A stretch of 64,000 nucleotides of DNA from Euryodendron excelsum (Eukaryota; Streptophyta; Magnoliopsida; Ericales; Pentaphylacaceae). The stretch spans positions 18,612,001-18,676,000 of the forward strand of contig CM065397.1 in NCBI GenBank assembly GCA_033060915.1, given 5' to 3'. A model generated the notes under the pieces. The model saw nothing but the letters and a program-made list of their open reading frames with translations. It had not been told where the DNA came from and did no database searches. The translations under genes and the position numbers were made by a program. Numbering within the stretch: position 1 is the first letter of the stretch; each line of letters begins with the position of its first letter. Below are positions 24,711 to 36,840 of the stretch, in pieces.

Positions 24711-26743
24711 AACAATAACAAACATTTCATTTTCCCTTGATTTTGGGCCAGATGTGTTTGATCAGAATTCCCTTTTCCTTTTGGATGTACTTATTAAAGA
24801 TTCAATAAAGGAAAGTCATGTATTTCCGTCCTCCCATTTCCACTCCCTCAACAGTGGTGTACGAAGATAAAGAATTGTGTAATATACATGGAATTCTTTG
24901 TAATTTAGTTTAGGGGTTTAAGTATAAAGAAATTATGCCCATTTAATTAAGTAATTGAGTTCAATAGATTAGAACAAATCGGTTTCTGAATTTTTCAAAT
25001 TGATTAAAACATTTAACTCGAGGATCAATTATGAACTCACATTTTTCTGGTACTAGGGATCGGGAAAAAGTGTACTAAAAGGGTAGCATTCAGGTTTTTA
25101 AATATTGCTACTGTTATGACTTTTACTTTTATATGTTTGAGCAGTCCATCGTGGTAAAGTTTAAATATGAGTAATGTTTGAGCAGTCCATCATTGTAAAG
25201 TTTAAATATAAGTGAGGGTACTACCGTATCACTAAATATTTGTCTATATATAACAAGAGAAGTTCCTCCAATTAATTTGAATAAAATATCAGTCTTTGAA
25301 GGCCTTAGCTCCAAATTAAAATGGGCTTTTGTAAAGTGACATGTGGTATTATCCTCTTCACAGTTGATAAGAAAATAAGGCTGAATTTTGATTGGGAACC
25401 TGGAAAATGAAAATGAAACCTCCATTAGACACCAACACAATGGAAAACCGGCATTCGAGTGGCAATAATAAGCTTATTCAGTGCTGGCATTACGAGAATC
25501 AACCGCTACTAAGGGCCAAACCGGGTTGCGTTAGTTGCCTTATTTTATAAATCGCACCACTTTGAAGTAATTAATTAATTACAAATTTATGAATTTAATA
25601 AATGAGCTTAATTCAATAGCGTAGATGTAGATAAGAACATACTTTGAATCCTCCATTTTTATATTAATTAGTTAAATCTATGTTTTAAAAGAAATTAGTA
25701 AATGTAAACTTTCGTATAGAAGAAAAATAATAATATAGATTTTTAAAACGCTTCGTGTTTACAGCCAAATTCATTTCGTAGTGGCCGTTATGCTGAATAT
25801 TTTCTGGTGTTTCAGGCTTCCAAGTGCTCGAGGGAAAAAAAAAAAAAAAACTGTGGTTCCCCAACAAGCCTACCTAAGCATGAAAGTTCTCTAGTTTGCA
25901 GTTTCCCAATTTTCCCAACATCCAAACAACTGCACACCATATTTTATTGACCTTAATGTTATGTTTAAATATTGAATTTATTAACAAAAATAATAATGAA
26001 AAGTAAATGGTACTACTTATATACATTCATTGTTTTATGGGTAACCAAATAAAAAATGAATTTTTTTGTTAACCAATGCCTAGAAAAAAATTTAATTCTT
26101 TCACTCCATTTTTTTCACTTTATCTTTTATCTATTTCTTTCCCTCTACAAATCCAAGATCCGAACATAGTGCAAGTTAATAAGCGAAAAGCTAAACCAGT
26201 AAAGAGTTTGACCACCTCCTTAAAGTTACCTTCATTTAACAGAGAAAATGAAGTGTAGAACAGAACAGAAAGACAAATTTTGAATAAAGAAGATTTATGT
26301 AGTTCTACAGGTATCTAACAACTGTATACCTACGAAAGAACAAAGACAAGTTCATGTCTTTGATACATTCCAGAAATCACAGTAATGAGGATTTAACCCC
26401 AAAAGAATTTCAAGAAACATAGAAACCTGCAGAATATCAAAATTTTCTACATGTCTAACTGCTAACTGCTAACTGCTAGGATCTCTACACTACCCTCAAA
26501 ACCTTCTTCATGACTCCTAAGCTTCTTTTGCCTCTGAAGAATTGGCAATTGGAGCATGGAATTGAGTCATTTTAGCCTTGACTTTGTCCCCGGGTGAAGA
26601 AGATTTTTCGTACTTACAAGCAGCTCCTTGGCCTTGTGCAAATTCAGGACCAACAGACTGTCTTTATTGAACCAAGAAGCCTTTTAATATTCACAGCGAC
26701 TTGCTTTAGAATTGAAAAAGAGAAACGACTAAACTGTTTCTCA
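24711..26743. other. AT-rich stretch, including the 3' side of the EAR-motif gene
   Basis: A 40-bp tandem duplication at 25133-25213 (GTTTGAGCAGTCCATC, GTAAAGTTTAAATAT). The last 400-480 bp probably include the 3' UTR of the EAR-motif gene. No other gene seen. Confidence -1.
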
Positions 26744-27016
26744 TCAACTCAATCCATATAAAGTCTCACAGCCAGAATCCTCTTCGGATGGCATCATATT
26801 TAGATCAGGTAGAATGAAGCATCTTTCCCAGGTCTCAACTTCCTTTTCTACTTTGCAGGAAGCAGGTGTTGGTCGATCACCATGAACGGTAATTGTTGGC
26901 AAGACTGGAACATGGTCAAGAGAAGCTTCTACCAAATTGGGTTGACTGGAATTTGCAGCCTCCAACTCATCCAAAGTTGCAGCCATCTTATTTGCTGATT
27001 GTAAATGTAGATCAAG
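26744..27016 (-). CDS. EAR-motif coiled-coil gene, exon 5 and stop
   Basis: 273 nt, 90 codons plus stop, acceptor TTTGCAG|CTTGAT. It starts with LDLHLQ at the end of the coil and finishes with LPDLNMMPSEED and ETLYGLS. The C-terminal DLNMMP is 20 residues from the stop (239-244 of 258), the usual place for a DLNxxP EAR motif. Confidence -1.
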   Translation of the reverse strand, partial: LDLHLQSANKMAATLDELEAANSSQPNLVEASLDHVPVLPTITVHGDRPTPASCKVEKEVETWERCFILPDLNMMPSEEDSGCETLYGLS

Positions 27017-30000
27017 CTGCAAAACGAATATTTTACATCATCTTTGTCTGTCAAAAGATCATAATTTGTCACTATGAAAATCCAAAAATGATGAAACGGG
27101 ATATGTAACAGAAAACTGATGGGGATCATGTTGAAGCAGGAAGTAAGTTTAAGTAACAAGCGCAAATCTCATGCAAAGACTTCGACCATTGGATCCCCTT
27201 GTTAAAAAGACAGCATTATTTCTGCCATCATTGCAATGTAAAAAACGATGTATTTAAGTCAAACATGACAGCCATGCCTAGTTCCAGTAATTTTTCTTCC
27301 ACTTGTAACAGGGAAAACTCTACACTACTTCAACCATCATTTATAGACATCAAAACAAGTGAGCTTGAGCACATTTGCAGAGACATACAAAGGATAGATT
27401 GCATCTTTAAGCAAAACACATATACATCCCACTAACAACTTTGGGCCAAAATGTAACAAAATTTTATGGTCCAAATTCATCCTTCCAATTTAGAAATGAC
27501 ATTCTCACTAGCAGAATCCATCTTTAAGAGGTTCTCATTACGAAAGAAGTATCTCATGCAAAGCAAGGGTGCTTTATAATTAACACCCTGGAGCTCATAA
27601 AAGCAATCAGTCCTTCCAATCACGCAACTTAATTATTAATGCCTCGAGACTTAATCCTAACAACAGAGTATCTTTAATGTGATCTTGGGATAATTATCTA
27701 GAGAATCTTACAGAAACCTAGAATCCAACATTTGAAATTATAGTTAACCGAATCTATAAATACTAAAACGATGAATGTCATAACCAAGTAATCCAAAAAA
27801 ATTCGAGAGAGGCAAATTCGTGTGTAGATAGGTTGGCTCAAGATGCTCTTGCTGGTTGTGGGAATCTTCAGATTTTTCTTCAGCCTCCCAGAGCTGTGCA
27901 GCCATTTATGGCTTGGGATGATCAGGGGACATCTAGACAGATTCTTGTGTAGTTTTTTTTTTCTTTTTTTTTCTTTTTTTTCTTTTTGTTGGCTTTGGCC
28001 TCCTTAGCACCAAAAAAAAAAAAAAAGGTAGTTCAACCCATAAATCTGAATATATCTCTGACATATTTTAATCTAAAATTAAGTTCTTATGTGCACCAAA
28101 AAAAGGAAATGTTACATGTCCCCATATATATTTTTTGCAATTCCATATGGGAAATTTTAATTTCTAGTTATTATGACTCTCTCATGCACACACACACAAC
28201 ACATACTCGGGTATTGCACTAAAATAATGGGAACTTGGGATTATTGCCAGGGCTGGTCTTGGGGTTAAAGATCCCTTTAAACTATTCATATATAGTGAAA
28301 ATAGTATCCTCACGGACCATACCATGCTTGTAAGCACGCCAACTTATTAGTTAGCCTTTTTGGTTGAAGACTCTTATGTTGGACTACGTTGAAATTTTAC
28401 CAGATGGAAGAATTGCTCTAGCAAATGCAACAGAATCAGATCAGAAAACAAGAGGAAAAGGACAACTGGGTTACCTTAAGTCTCTTCAAATTATCACTTC
28501 TGGCTTTCTGCTCCTCAAGTGTTACTCGTAAGGTGACCAACTTCTGTTTGGCAAATACAAATGGTATTAATACATTAGGATCGACCCTGTCAAACAAATT
28601 TAGAGTGAGTAGAGAAGATTTAGATTGCTTTGGTTGCTGACCTTCTTCAAATGTATCCTTTCCTTCAGCAACAAACTCTCCTGTTCTTTAAGTTCAGAAA
28701 ATGTCTGGCACAGAGTCGAGAAAAGAATGTCAAATCACACTGACGCACTTAAGTCATACAAACAAAAACCAGTGACCTTTACAAACTTAAAATACCGCAT
28801 ATTTTGCATTATGATATAATAACGACGAGCAAAATTAGAAAAGTTACCTTTTTTCTTCGTGATCGCTTGTTGGCGGTGGTAGTGGCGGTGGCCTCATTAG
28901 TGAAAATACCCTGAAAACAGCCATAATTCGACATATGTTAATAGCAAATGGATTGAACATTAAAATAAAAAAAAAGGGTGAGCTAACAATAGGAAAAAGT
29001 TACAAGGAGAAGCCTATACATTATTTATTCGACATACCCACATATAAAGTGAACTGATAGGATAACTCCATGTAAGGGACGGAAAACGCTAGAAAAGAAC
29101 TAGTATTATATCATATGTGCTTTACTACATCACCGCAACACTCTTGTTTTTCTGCTCTCTTTGTCTCACATGGATACGCCCTTCTATACTCACGGATAAG
29201 CACAAGCCCACCCCAAGGACACTACCTGGGACCCATTACAAACAGAAAAATCACTCTGGTTCCATCATAGCACAATTTGGTTCTACCCAACAGAGCGAAA
29301 TCTACGACATTTAACTGGGGAAAAGGAATAATTAATAAGACACTTTTAAAAAGAAGAAACAAACGTAACAAAGTGATGGCTGGCAAGATTGATAACAAGA
29401 GACACAGTGGGAATGAAGAAATTATACAAAGCATTCAACACACCGTGGGATTGATGCAACTATGCAAGCTTCATATTTAGACCTTTGACGCTAAATAGGA
29501 AGGCGCATAACGTAATTGAACAATTTTAGCATGCACTGAATAATTTCTTGAACAAGAGAACGAGCCTAGAGACTCTGTCTGACATCACCGATTGTTGTGG
29601 GTGCATATCTGACGTGGCAGACGACGCATCACCTGGAGGAACCTACTCTACATGGGTCGCCTATATCGAATAGGCAACGCTGACTAGGCAAAATTGACAT
29701 CAGATCCGCCCACCCACCGCAAGAATCGGCCGTCGTCAGCCATTACCTGCCTTTTTCTGTGAACTCTCAACTCACCCAAAACAAAGCCACGGAGACCTTT
29801 CTTGATGTGACCTCCTCCACAGGTGCAAAGCTCGGAGAAACTCACACATCCCCAACACCGTTCATTCCGTCCGACACTTTTGACCAAAATCGGACGGTCC
29901 CCAATCATCCAGATCTTTCAACGCGTGGGCCAAGTGAACTACAGAGGTTATAACAAGCAATTGGGTAGAGCCGTAGAACTCCCCCAACTCACACTCTTTT

Positions 30001-30319
30001 CCCGTCTGCGCCCCTTTTGAAAAGGACCTAAACAATTCCTCATCTCGAAGAAAAGGTTCAAAACAGAAATACTTTGAAAGACACCAACAAACTTCACAAA
30101 AATGCATATACAGGTTAACAAGACCGACAAACCCAGCCCATAATGCTCACACCCGATTACGCTATCGCGACTACACCTGAGGAAACCTTCAACACCTCCG
30201 GCTTCTGCCCAACACGCTTACAACCAAAAAAAGCATCCACCACTAGCAACAGTCCACCACCCTACCAAAGCATACAAAAACGCGAGAGAGAGAGAGAGAG
30301 AAGGGGCAGGCCATCGCTT

Positions 30320-30372
<53 letters not shown>

Positions 30373-32130
30373 CGGGGAGGGGGCAAGCCATCGCTTCCTC
30401 TCAGGACCCTCCCCTAGTGGGGTCCGCCTAACCACGCCCAAATTTTAACTGACCAAAATACCCTTCGTGAGGGCAAATAATCTTGACCTTGTCGAAGGTC
30501 ATTCTCGTCCAGCGGAAATGAAAAATGGCAAAGAAAGAAGGTTCGTTCGTGGGATTTGGGAAGCTTCCTGTTTTCGCACTCCTTCACCCCAAAACCTGTT
30601 TTCTCACTCCTTCGCCCCAAAAGGTCAGGGATTACTGCGGAAGGTTGCAATAATTCTTTTCATCCTGACAAAACTGTCCTCCGCCGAAAGCGTACTTATA
30701 TGGGGCTTCCGAGGGTGTTTGTGTCAAACTGAAAAATACATGCATTCTCGGCTTTCCTGGACGAGAAAGGCAACAGAGAATGACAGGTGACCGGAAAAGA
30801 GGCGAGAAGAAAACGTGAACAACTTTCCCTAATGCTGATCTCACGTGACCATGTAATCCCCCGCCCCAACTAGGGGCAGTTTGGTCCAAAAATAAAAGTT
30901 TAAAACACCACCAAAAAAGAGTGAAATACATACACACGCTGAACGTATCGGCAGCCGACGATCCAGCGGCCGCCGATGGACGATTCTGTGTAACGATGCC
31001 TGACTGGATAAATAGACATATTTACAAAATCGCCCTTATACAACCTTATGTATAACCTTACAGGGGCATTTTTGTCAACTAGAATATAGACAAACGAGAA
31101 CTGAAAACGATGCGGAGCGGATCGATAAGCGGAGCCACCGTTTCACGGGTCATACAGCAAGGAAGATTGACTAGTGAGGGTTTAATCGTCAAAAAACTCA
31201 AAAGAGGGACTTTCCGAGGCAAGAATGTCACGGCGACGGGCAAATAAACAGTGACATCGAGAAGTACTTCGACTACCGGACTCATCCAACGTAATTATAC
31301 CCGTAAGGCAGGGGTAGTTCGGTCAACACAATAACATTGACAGATCAGGTGGCCGGAAAACTGACAATCGTCGGAAGGAGATGAGCCACTGAAAATTGAA
31401 AGGCAGGGGTAGTTCGGTAAACACAATAACATTGACACTAAAACAAATCATGTGGCCGGAAAGCTGACAAACAACGGGAGGAGATGAGCCAGACAATTGG
31501 GAATTCCATAAGACAATAAATAGAGGGCAAAATTGTCAAATAAACAATTAAACAGCGCTTCGAAGACAAAAAAAAAAAAAAAAAAAAACTCGGGGAGACT
31601 CAAAACCGAAAAGCCATTAGCTTCTCACTCGGAAAGTCTGAGATGTAATTCCAGTATAAAAAAAAAAAGGAAATCAGAGATGCAATTAGATTCACTGGCC
31701 AGAGGTATTAGCCGATGGTAAAAAAAAAAGTGTGACACACGAGAGATCAGGTGGCAAGTAATCTGACACCACAGCCGGAGACGGAGGAGAAGACAAGGAG
31801 GTCGGAGAGAAGGATACGAACCTTGGATCTGCCGCCGGAGGAACGATCGGATGGCCGGCTGGACTCGTCGCATCCGTCGCTGAGGGAGGCGGCGCCGCCA
31901 CCGCTCCAGGAGAGCGGCGTGGTCGGGCTGCCCCTCGTCGACTCTTGCTCCTTCCTTGCGATGGCCGGCTTCGACCTCGGCTGGCGGTGTCCCCACCCGA
32001 GAGGCGGCACCAGCGGCAGCTTGGCCGGCTGCGACGCCACCGATTCCGATGACTGCTTCAGCCGTAACAACAGCTCCACCACCACCGCGTCATCAGTTAA
32101 CGCCGCCGTCACCCACTCGTCCGTTGTCAT
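26744..32130 (-). CDS. Plant-specific coiled-coil protein with EAR repressor motifs (5 exons, 258 aa)
   Basis: Exons 31822-32130, 28848-28910, 28642-28704, 28475-28543 and 26744-27016 all join in phase 0 at GT-AG sites, giving 258 residues without a stop. Residues 1-30 (MTTDEWVTAALTDDAVVVEL) are acidic and helical. Next come a conserved WGHRQPRSKP segment (46-55), SPTTPLSWSGG (68-78) and a basic patch KRSRRKK (118-124, likely nuclear signal). Residues 125-175 form a leucine-rich coiled coil, roughly bZIP-like but without the N-x7-R basic region. LDLHL (169-173) fits the LxLxL EAR pattern, and DLNMMP (239-244) fits DLNxxP. Those motifs recruit TOPLESS-type corepressors in known plant regulators. 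I recall similar uncharacterised proteins in other plants but no gene name. A nuclear repressor or adaptor role is inference. A possible AATAAA lies near 26662-26667. Confidence -1.
27017..28474 (-). other. Intron 4 of the EAR-motif gene
   Basis: 1458 bp. It contains a plus-strand LINE 3' end (27805-28026), which is antisense to the gene. The rest is AT-rich without recognisable coding. Confidence -1.
27805..28026 (+). mobile_element. 5'-truncated LINE 3' end with RNase H tail and poly(A)
   Basis: The plus-strand frame from about 27807 reads REANSCVDRLAQDALAGCGN and ends FMAWDDQGTSRQILV stop (about 27949). This is the typical C-terminus of the RNase H domain of plant L1-type LINEs. A T-rich 3' UTR and a closing A run (28009-28026) follow, after TTAGCACC. 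The frame is intact over about 47 codons, so the insertion is not very old. I could not find a clear target-site duplication. Confidence -1.
28475..28543 (-). CDS. EAR-motif coiled-coil gene, exon 4
   Basis: 69 nt, 23 codons, acceptor CAAACAG|AAGTTG and donor AAG|GTAACC. It encodes KLVTLRVTLEEQKARSDNLK plus RLK, the second half of the coiled coil. Confidence -1.
28642..28704 (-). CDS. EAR-motif coiled-coil gene, exon 3
   Basis: 63 nt, 21 codons, acceptor GTGCCAG|ACATTT and donor AAG|GTCAGC. It encodes TFSELKEQESLLLKERIHLK plus K, the first half of the coiled coil. Confidence -1.
28848..28910 (-). CDS. EAR-motif coiled-coil gene, exon 2
   Basis: 63 nt, 21 codons, acceptor TTTTCAG|GGTATT and donor AAG|GTAACT. 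It encodes a Thr-rich linker followed by the basic patch ANKRSRRKK. Confidence -1.
30283..30368. repeat. (GA)n / GATA microsatellite complex
   Basis: A GA run at 30283-30302, then GATAGATAGATA and a second GA run to 30368. The two halves are separated by, and followed by, near-identical unique sequence ending CCATCGCTT. A local duplication probably created the pair. Confidence -1.
31302..31490. repeat. Two-copy tandem duplication, unit about 100 bp
   Basis: Both copies hold GGCAGGGGTAGTTCGGT, then ACACAATAACATTGACA, GTGGCCGGAAA and GGAGATGAGCCA in the same order. Copies start near 31302 and 31402. It lies in intron 1 of the EAR-motif gene. Confidence -1.
31822..32130 (-). CDS. EAR-motif coiled-coil gene, exon 1
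   Basis: 309 nt, 103 codons, from the ATG at 32130 to donor AAG|GTTCGT. GC content is well above the surroundings (about 60 percent by eye), as often seen in monocot first exons. The 5' leader carries (CT)n on the coding strand at 32239-32271. Confidence -1.
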
Positions 32131-32235
32131 CTTCGTCTTGGCCAACGAGAGAGAATATAGGTACCACTGAAGAGAGAGACAGAGAACAGGTAGCGGAGGT
32201 AGAGAGAGAAGGGAAGGGGAGATGTGGGGGTGGCG

Positions 32236-32238
<3 letters not shown>

Positions 32239-32271
<33 letters not shown>
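32239..32271. repeat. (GA)n tract in the leader of the EAR-motif gene
   Basis: About 16 GA units ending in ATAT, 109-141 bp upstream of the ATG. It reads as CT on the coding strand, so it is probably 5' UTR or core promoter. Plant CT/GA tracts near the start are known binding sites for BBR/BPC proteins; a role here is inference. Confidence -1.
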
Positions 32272-32273
<2 letters not shown>

Positions 32274-35220
32274 TCCTATATATATATTGGGCAATAATAA
32301 CAAAGATGGGTGAGCGTATGCATAAATATATATGGGTCATACATACATGAATATATCTATGTCCGGTTTTACGGTTGTGTGTGGTAGATTCCAGTTGCTC
32401 TTCGTTTTCTTTCTCTCTTTCTTTATTTCTTTGTTGGGAGTGGGTCTGACTCTTTTTTCATATGTCCTGGGGGGCCACTTCAACCGCGTGGCACCTTACG
32501 CCTTCCCAGTTTTGCTTCACCAATTAGGGTTTCCATCGTCAGATAAATTCGTCTCCGAAACGCATCAATTGCCCTAGGTCTCATCTGTACCGCAAGCCTG
32601 ATAATGTATGCGTGATAATTATCTGTGCATCTGTGCGCCACACAGGATTATTGCTCATCTACCGAATACTTTCCTTTAAATGCTGGTCACGTGCCAGCGT
32701 GTAAATCCCACACTGCCAACGTGTATTTTTTTTGCTTTTTGTTTCTCGAATAAATGGAATATTGTCTACTTTTAGATTTTATGAATAAAATTTAAAATTA
32801 CACAATCATTGTGTGGGAGGTAAAAGATAATTAAGCCTTTAAATGAGTCAAGCAAGACATTGTTTAAAATTTTTAATGAATTTCGCAATAAATACCTTTT
32901 GAACAGGTTTTAAACAAGTTTTTAATTGAGTTGATTATTAGCCTAGATTAAATTTTTATTTAACATATCAAAATTCTTATCAAGCCAAATTTAAGCTAAA
33001 TTTTAAAAAAATTAATAAATTTTAAAATATGTTTAAATTTAAATTTGTTTATGTAATACGTTGACTTTGAACGGTTCTTTAGTAGGATAAGTAATAATCG
33101 AACTCGACGGACTTAATTTGTTTCACATGCTAGAAGGAGCTCATGTAATTTGAATTTCCTTCCTCTAACTTGAATTTTGTTTTAACACTTTTTTTTTCCA
33201 TGGCTATGTGGGATCTGAATGTAATCTCTTTTCTTTTTCTTGTTTTGATTACTATTTCAATGCATAATAAGCAGAATTTGATAAAAAGGTACATGAAATT
33301 GTGGCACATGGAGAAGGAAAATTTTATAAACTTATAATAAAATAATAGGAGGTCATTGAGGTTGCAAGACTCAATTCAATTTTCTTAGTTTTAAAATTTT
33401 TTAAATAACTAATTTTACACGTGTCATAATAATATTGGTCTAATTATAAATTATAAAAACTTTAACTTTTTACTAATGATTAGTAAATCTTTGCTTAAAC
33501 TTAGGTAATCTTATATTCCTTTGAAAATTTTTACCTATCTTTTATAATTTTAGAAAAAAATTTCTTAATTTTTTAAAAACTTAGAATTGTTATTTTTAAT
33601 TTCTTTAAATCCATCTTTTATAATTTTAGAAAGCTCCTCCTTAAATTTAAAAATGACATTATGATTATTATTTGGAATTTCCTTAAATTCTTCTAATTTT
33701 GAAAAGTTCTTGCTTAGATTGAAAACTTTTGAATTTTCTATTCAAATCCTTCTAATTTTTATTTTTAGAAAGACAAATATAAATAAATTTGTAGTATATA
33801 GTATTACAATTGGCTATGATACCATGGAGTTGAAACATTTAACTCTGTTTTTTAATTTTTTAATTTTATGTCCCTATTTCAAAATGTCCAATCTTGTGGC
33901 TTCAATGTGTAGTTAAAAAAGCTATTTATAAATGAAATAAATAATCTCTAAATTTTCATTCTTCAATCTCAATTTCTTAGAAACGTTATAACCGTCAAAC
34001 TATATTATATATTATAACAATCAATTATGATGTTTTTAAAACTAAAAATCTTAATTGAATTTTTCAACTTATTGGTCTTACACTATATATTTCTTTTTGT
34101 TTTGACCCTTAATCAATATGACAAGTTTATCAAAATTCCTTCAAATATGCTCCTTCACAAAAATTCTAATGAAAATAAAAAATAATTTTAAATTTCTATC
34201 ATAGGAAGTACACATGTCACAAAATTATTAACCATGTATCATTTATTATTTTGTTATTTAAAGAAATCTCTTATTATTGATATTTGTCATTTGGTTGCAA
34301 ATACTCATCAACATCTCTTTAAATATGCTTAAAAGCAATAACAAAAAATAAATCAAAATTTTGATAAGTTCCAATGAAACTTAATTTATGATATAAGTTT
34401 TTTCTCAATTAAAGTATAGTTTATATACTTTTAATTGTTTAACAGTGAATGAGTTGGATAACCTTAATAATCAAAATGAACCTATAAACAAATTATTTAA
34501 TTTTGCCTAGGTTAATATGAAAGGAAATTTATCTTTTTATTTTTTATCCTTTTAGTGCTTTAGAATATTGTACTTTAAAAAACATTTAATCAAAATACAA
34601 CAATACTTTGAAGTATGTTATACATAATAAAGAAACAACAAGTATTTCAAGTATTTTAATTATGTGAGTGTAATATAATTTGATATTTTTTTGTAAGCTT
34701 GGCAGTGAATGTTACAACTATTTTGAGAAGATTTTTTTTAATGATATAGACGCATAAATTTGCATAAATTTTTAGCTTTAAGTAATAAGTTCTATTTACT
34801 GTTTTGTAAAACTCATATTAATAGTATAAAGTTTAAGAACATAATTAATCATTTATTTTTATTTAAAAATATTAAATTTATTCTCCACGTTTCGTGCATA
34901 GCACGGATTTACTGCTAGTATAAATATATGGTCAAATGGTATGCTGTAAAAGATATTATTAATTTTTTTAAACTCTTCCTAAATTTAGGCACTATTAATG
35001 TTTTTTTTTTGTTCTAAAATAAAATACTCTCATTCAACCACATCATTATGTACATAATTTTTTTTTATTATTGAGCATTACCGTGTTAAGTACCTTCTGT
35101 TTAATTCTTGCAGAGTTGATCCTCATATAATTAATTATATTTTTGATAAACCGACTTCATTCTATGGTTATTATGACTAATTCTATTATTAATATATTTA
35201 TGATAAATGGATTTACAATA
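32272..35220. other. Upstream of the EAR-motif gene, then AT-rich DNA
   Basis: 32272-32750 is the likely promoter side. 32750-35220 is about 75 percent A/T with no coding. Its only clear structure is the Helitron-like end at 34893-34919. Confidence -1.
34893..34919 (+). mobile_element. Helitron-like 3' terminus
   Basis: A short hairpin CGTGC-ATA-GCACG (34893-34905) is followed after 9 nt by CTAG (34915-34918) and then T. Helitrons end in CTRR, with a hairpin about 10-12 nt before, and insert between A and T, so the fit is good. I could not find a matching 5' TC end in the AT-rich DNA upstream, so only the 3' end is called. Confidence -1.
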
Positions 35221-35225
35221 TTAAT

Positions 35226-35785
35226 TGTAGAGGAAATTTTTCATAAGTCTCGATCCGCTTCGCGAACCACCAAGATGAATACTAGAGAGCCTACATGAGC
35301 AGAAGATAGTGAGAATGTGTTGATCCTCTTTGGGCCGATGGCACTCCGATAATTAAGTCAAACAAACTTAATCTCATGTATTGAAAAAAAAAATCTATTA
35401 TAACTCTCAGTAATGCGTACTTTACTTCTTAATGGCATGGTGTATTTATAGGTTTCGGAGGCCTCACTCCTTCTAAGAATGGTATTCTCTCTCCTTCTAG
35501 GAATAAACCTCTCTTAGGTCAGTTTATGAGTAGATTTTGATTTATCTTTAAGAGTCCTATTCTAGGTTGGAGTGGGTCTCCTGCCTAATGAACCTCTTTT
35601 GTACTTTGGAAGTGCTTTAGTAGCTGTTGGGCTTGCCTCTTTAAGGTCATCACTGCCATTCTTAGTGGGCTTGCTTTAATGTAGGTTAGCTTGTGATTTA
35701 TTCTAAGCCTCTTCTTTGGGAGGTCGGCCACGCTACTCTCAGTGGGCCAACCCTGATTTGGGGAATGCGGAATCTTTATCCCACA
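35226..35785 (-). repeat. 3' LTR of the gag-only retrotransposon
   Basis: 560 bp, from TGTAGAGGAAATTTTT on plus to CTTTATCCCACA. It keeps TG..CA ends and directly follows the TTAAT target repeat on its left. Confidence -1.
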
Positions 35786-35839
35786 ATTGCCCCAGCCCTT
35801 GCGCCTTATTTAACCAAGCTTGGGCGATAAAGATTGTAC

Positions 35840-36515
35840 TGTGTTGTTAATGACAATCTTTGAACTTTGGCCTTCCTTAGCCGACCTACCAAACTTAGGC
35901 ATAACTAAGTTTAACACTTGGTTTTTCTTCGACTTTCTTTGAGCTGACCTACAAAACTTAGATAGGACCAAGCTTTTGCTTGGTTTCTTGCTCGGCCATT
36001 CTTGGGCCGACTTGCCGAACTCAGGCAGGACCACTTGGTGTTTCTTTGACTTTTTTCGAGCCGACTTACCAAACTTAGGTAGGACCAAACTCTCTGCTTA
36101 GTTCTTCTCTTCTGGCCTTCTTTGGCTAACCTACCAAACTTAGGTAGGACCAAGCTGCGAATCCTTGGTTTTTCTAGTTTGGTCATTCTTAGGCCGACTT
36201 GCTAAACTAAGGTAGAACCAAGGTTTTACACTTGGTTTGTCACGTTTGGCCATTCTTAGGGTGACCTGCCAAATTTGGCAAGACCAAGCTCTTACACTTG
36301 GTTTTTGTTGGTGGCCATTCTTGGGCCGACCTGCCAAACTCAGGCAGGACTAAGGTTTTACAGTTGGTTTTTCACGCTTGGCCATTCTTGGGCCGACCTG
36401 CCGAACTTAGGTAGGACCAAGCTCTTACACTTTGTTTTTGTGGGTGGCCATTATTGGGCTGACCTACCCAACTTAGGTAGGACCAAGTGGTGAATGCTTG
36501 GTTTTCTTCTTTGTT
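35840..36515. repeat. Tandem array, about ten 65-bp units, inside the LTR retrotransposon
   Basis: Ten imperfect units share GGCCATTCTTGGGCCGACCT on plus, then CCAAACTTAGGTAGGACCAAG. Spacing is about 55-70 bp, and 66-67 bp in the best-kept units (36245-36510). Read on the minus strand, most units encode a repeated PKFGRSAK-like peptide, spread over different frames. The array lies between gag and the 3' LTR. Confidence -1.
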
Positions 36516-36840
36516 CCCTTTCCTTTCCAATAGCTTATCACTGTTAATTAATTTTCAGCTTTATTGAAAAGACTTGATTAAAGAAAAGCACAACATCTTT
36601 GCTGGTGAGTTTACAAATCGTTAAATAGAGACATATAAGGAAAGGTTTTGGCTTCCTCCCAGTTCTTCACTAGTAAAACTTCTTTAAGTTATGAGCATTC
36701 CAGAGTGGGGTAGCTGGCGCCCTTCTTCTATAGATTCTAACTAATACGCCCCACACTGACCTGGGATGTACCTTTATAGGGCCCTTGCCAGCTAGTCAGT
36801 TTAGCATTGCTATCACACTTGATTGTTCTGCTTGTACTTC

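Larger units (their letters stand above)
28911..31821 (-). other. Intron 1 of the EAR-motif gene
   Basis: 2911 bp. It has a (GA)n complex at 30283-30368 flanked by two near-copies of GGGGCA(A/G)GCCATCGCTT. It also has a 28-bp tandem duplication at 30568-30624 (CCTGTTTT..CACTCCTTC.CCCCAAAA) and a tandem duplication of about 100 bp at 31302-31490. The part from 29550 to 31500 is notably GC-richer than normal intron DNA here. No conserved coding seen. Confidence -1.

Noticed and set aside
31751..32297. Plus-strand frames of 113-139 codons
   Set aside because: Antisense shadows of exon 1 and the GC-rich leader of the EAR-motif gene.
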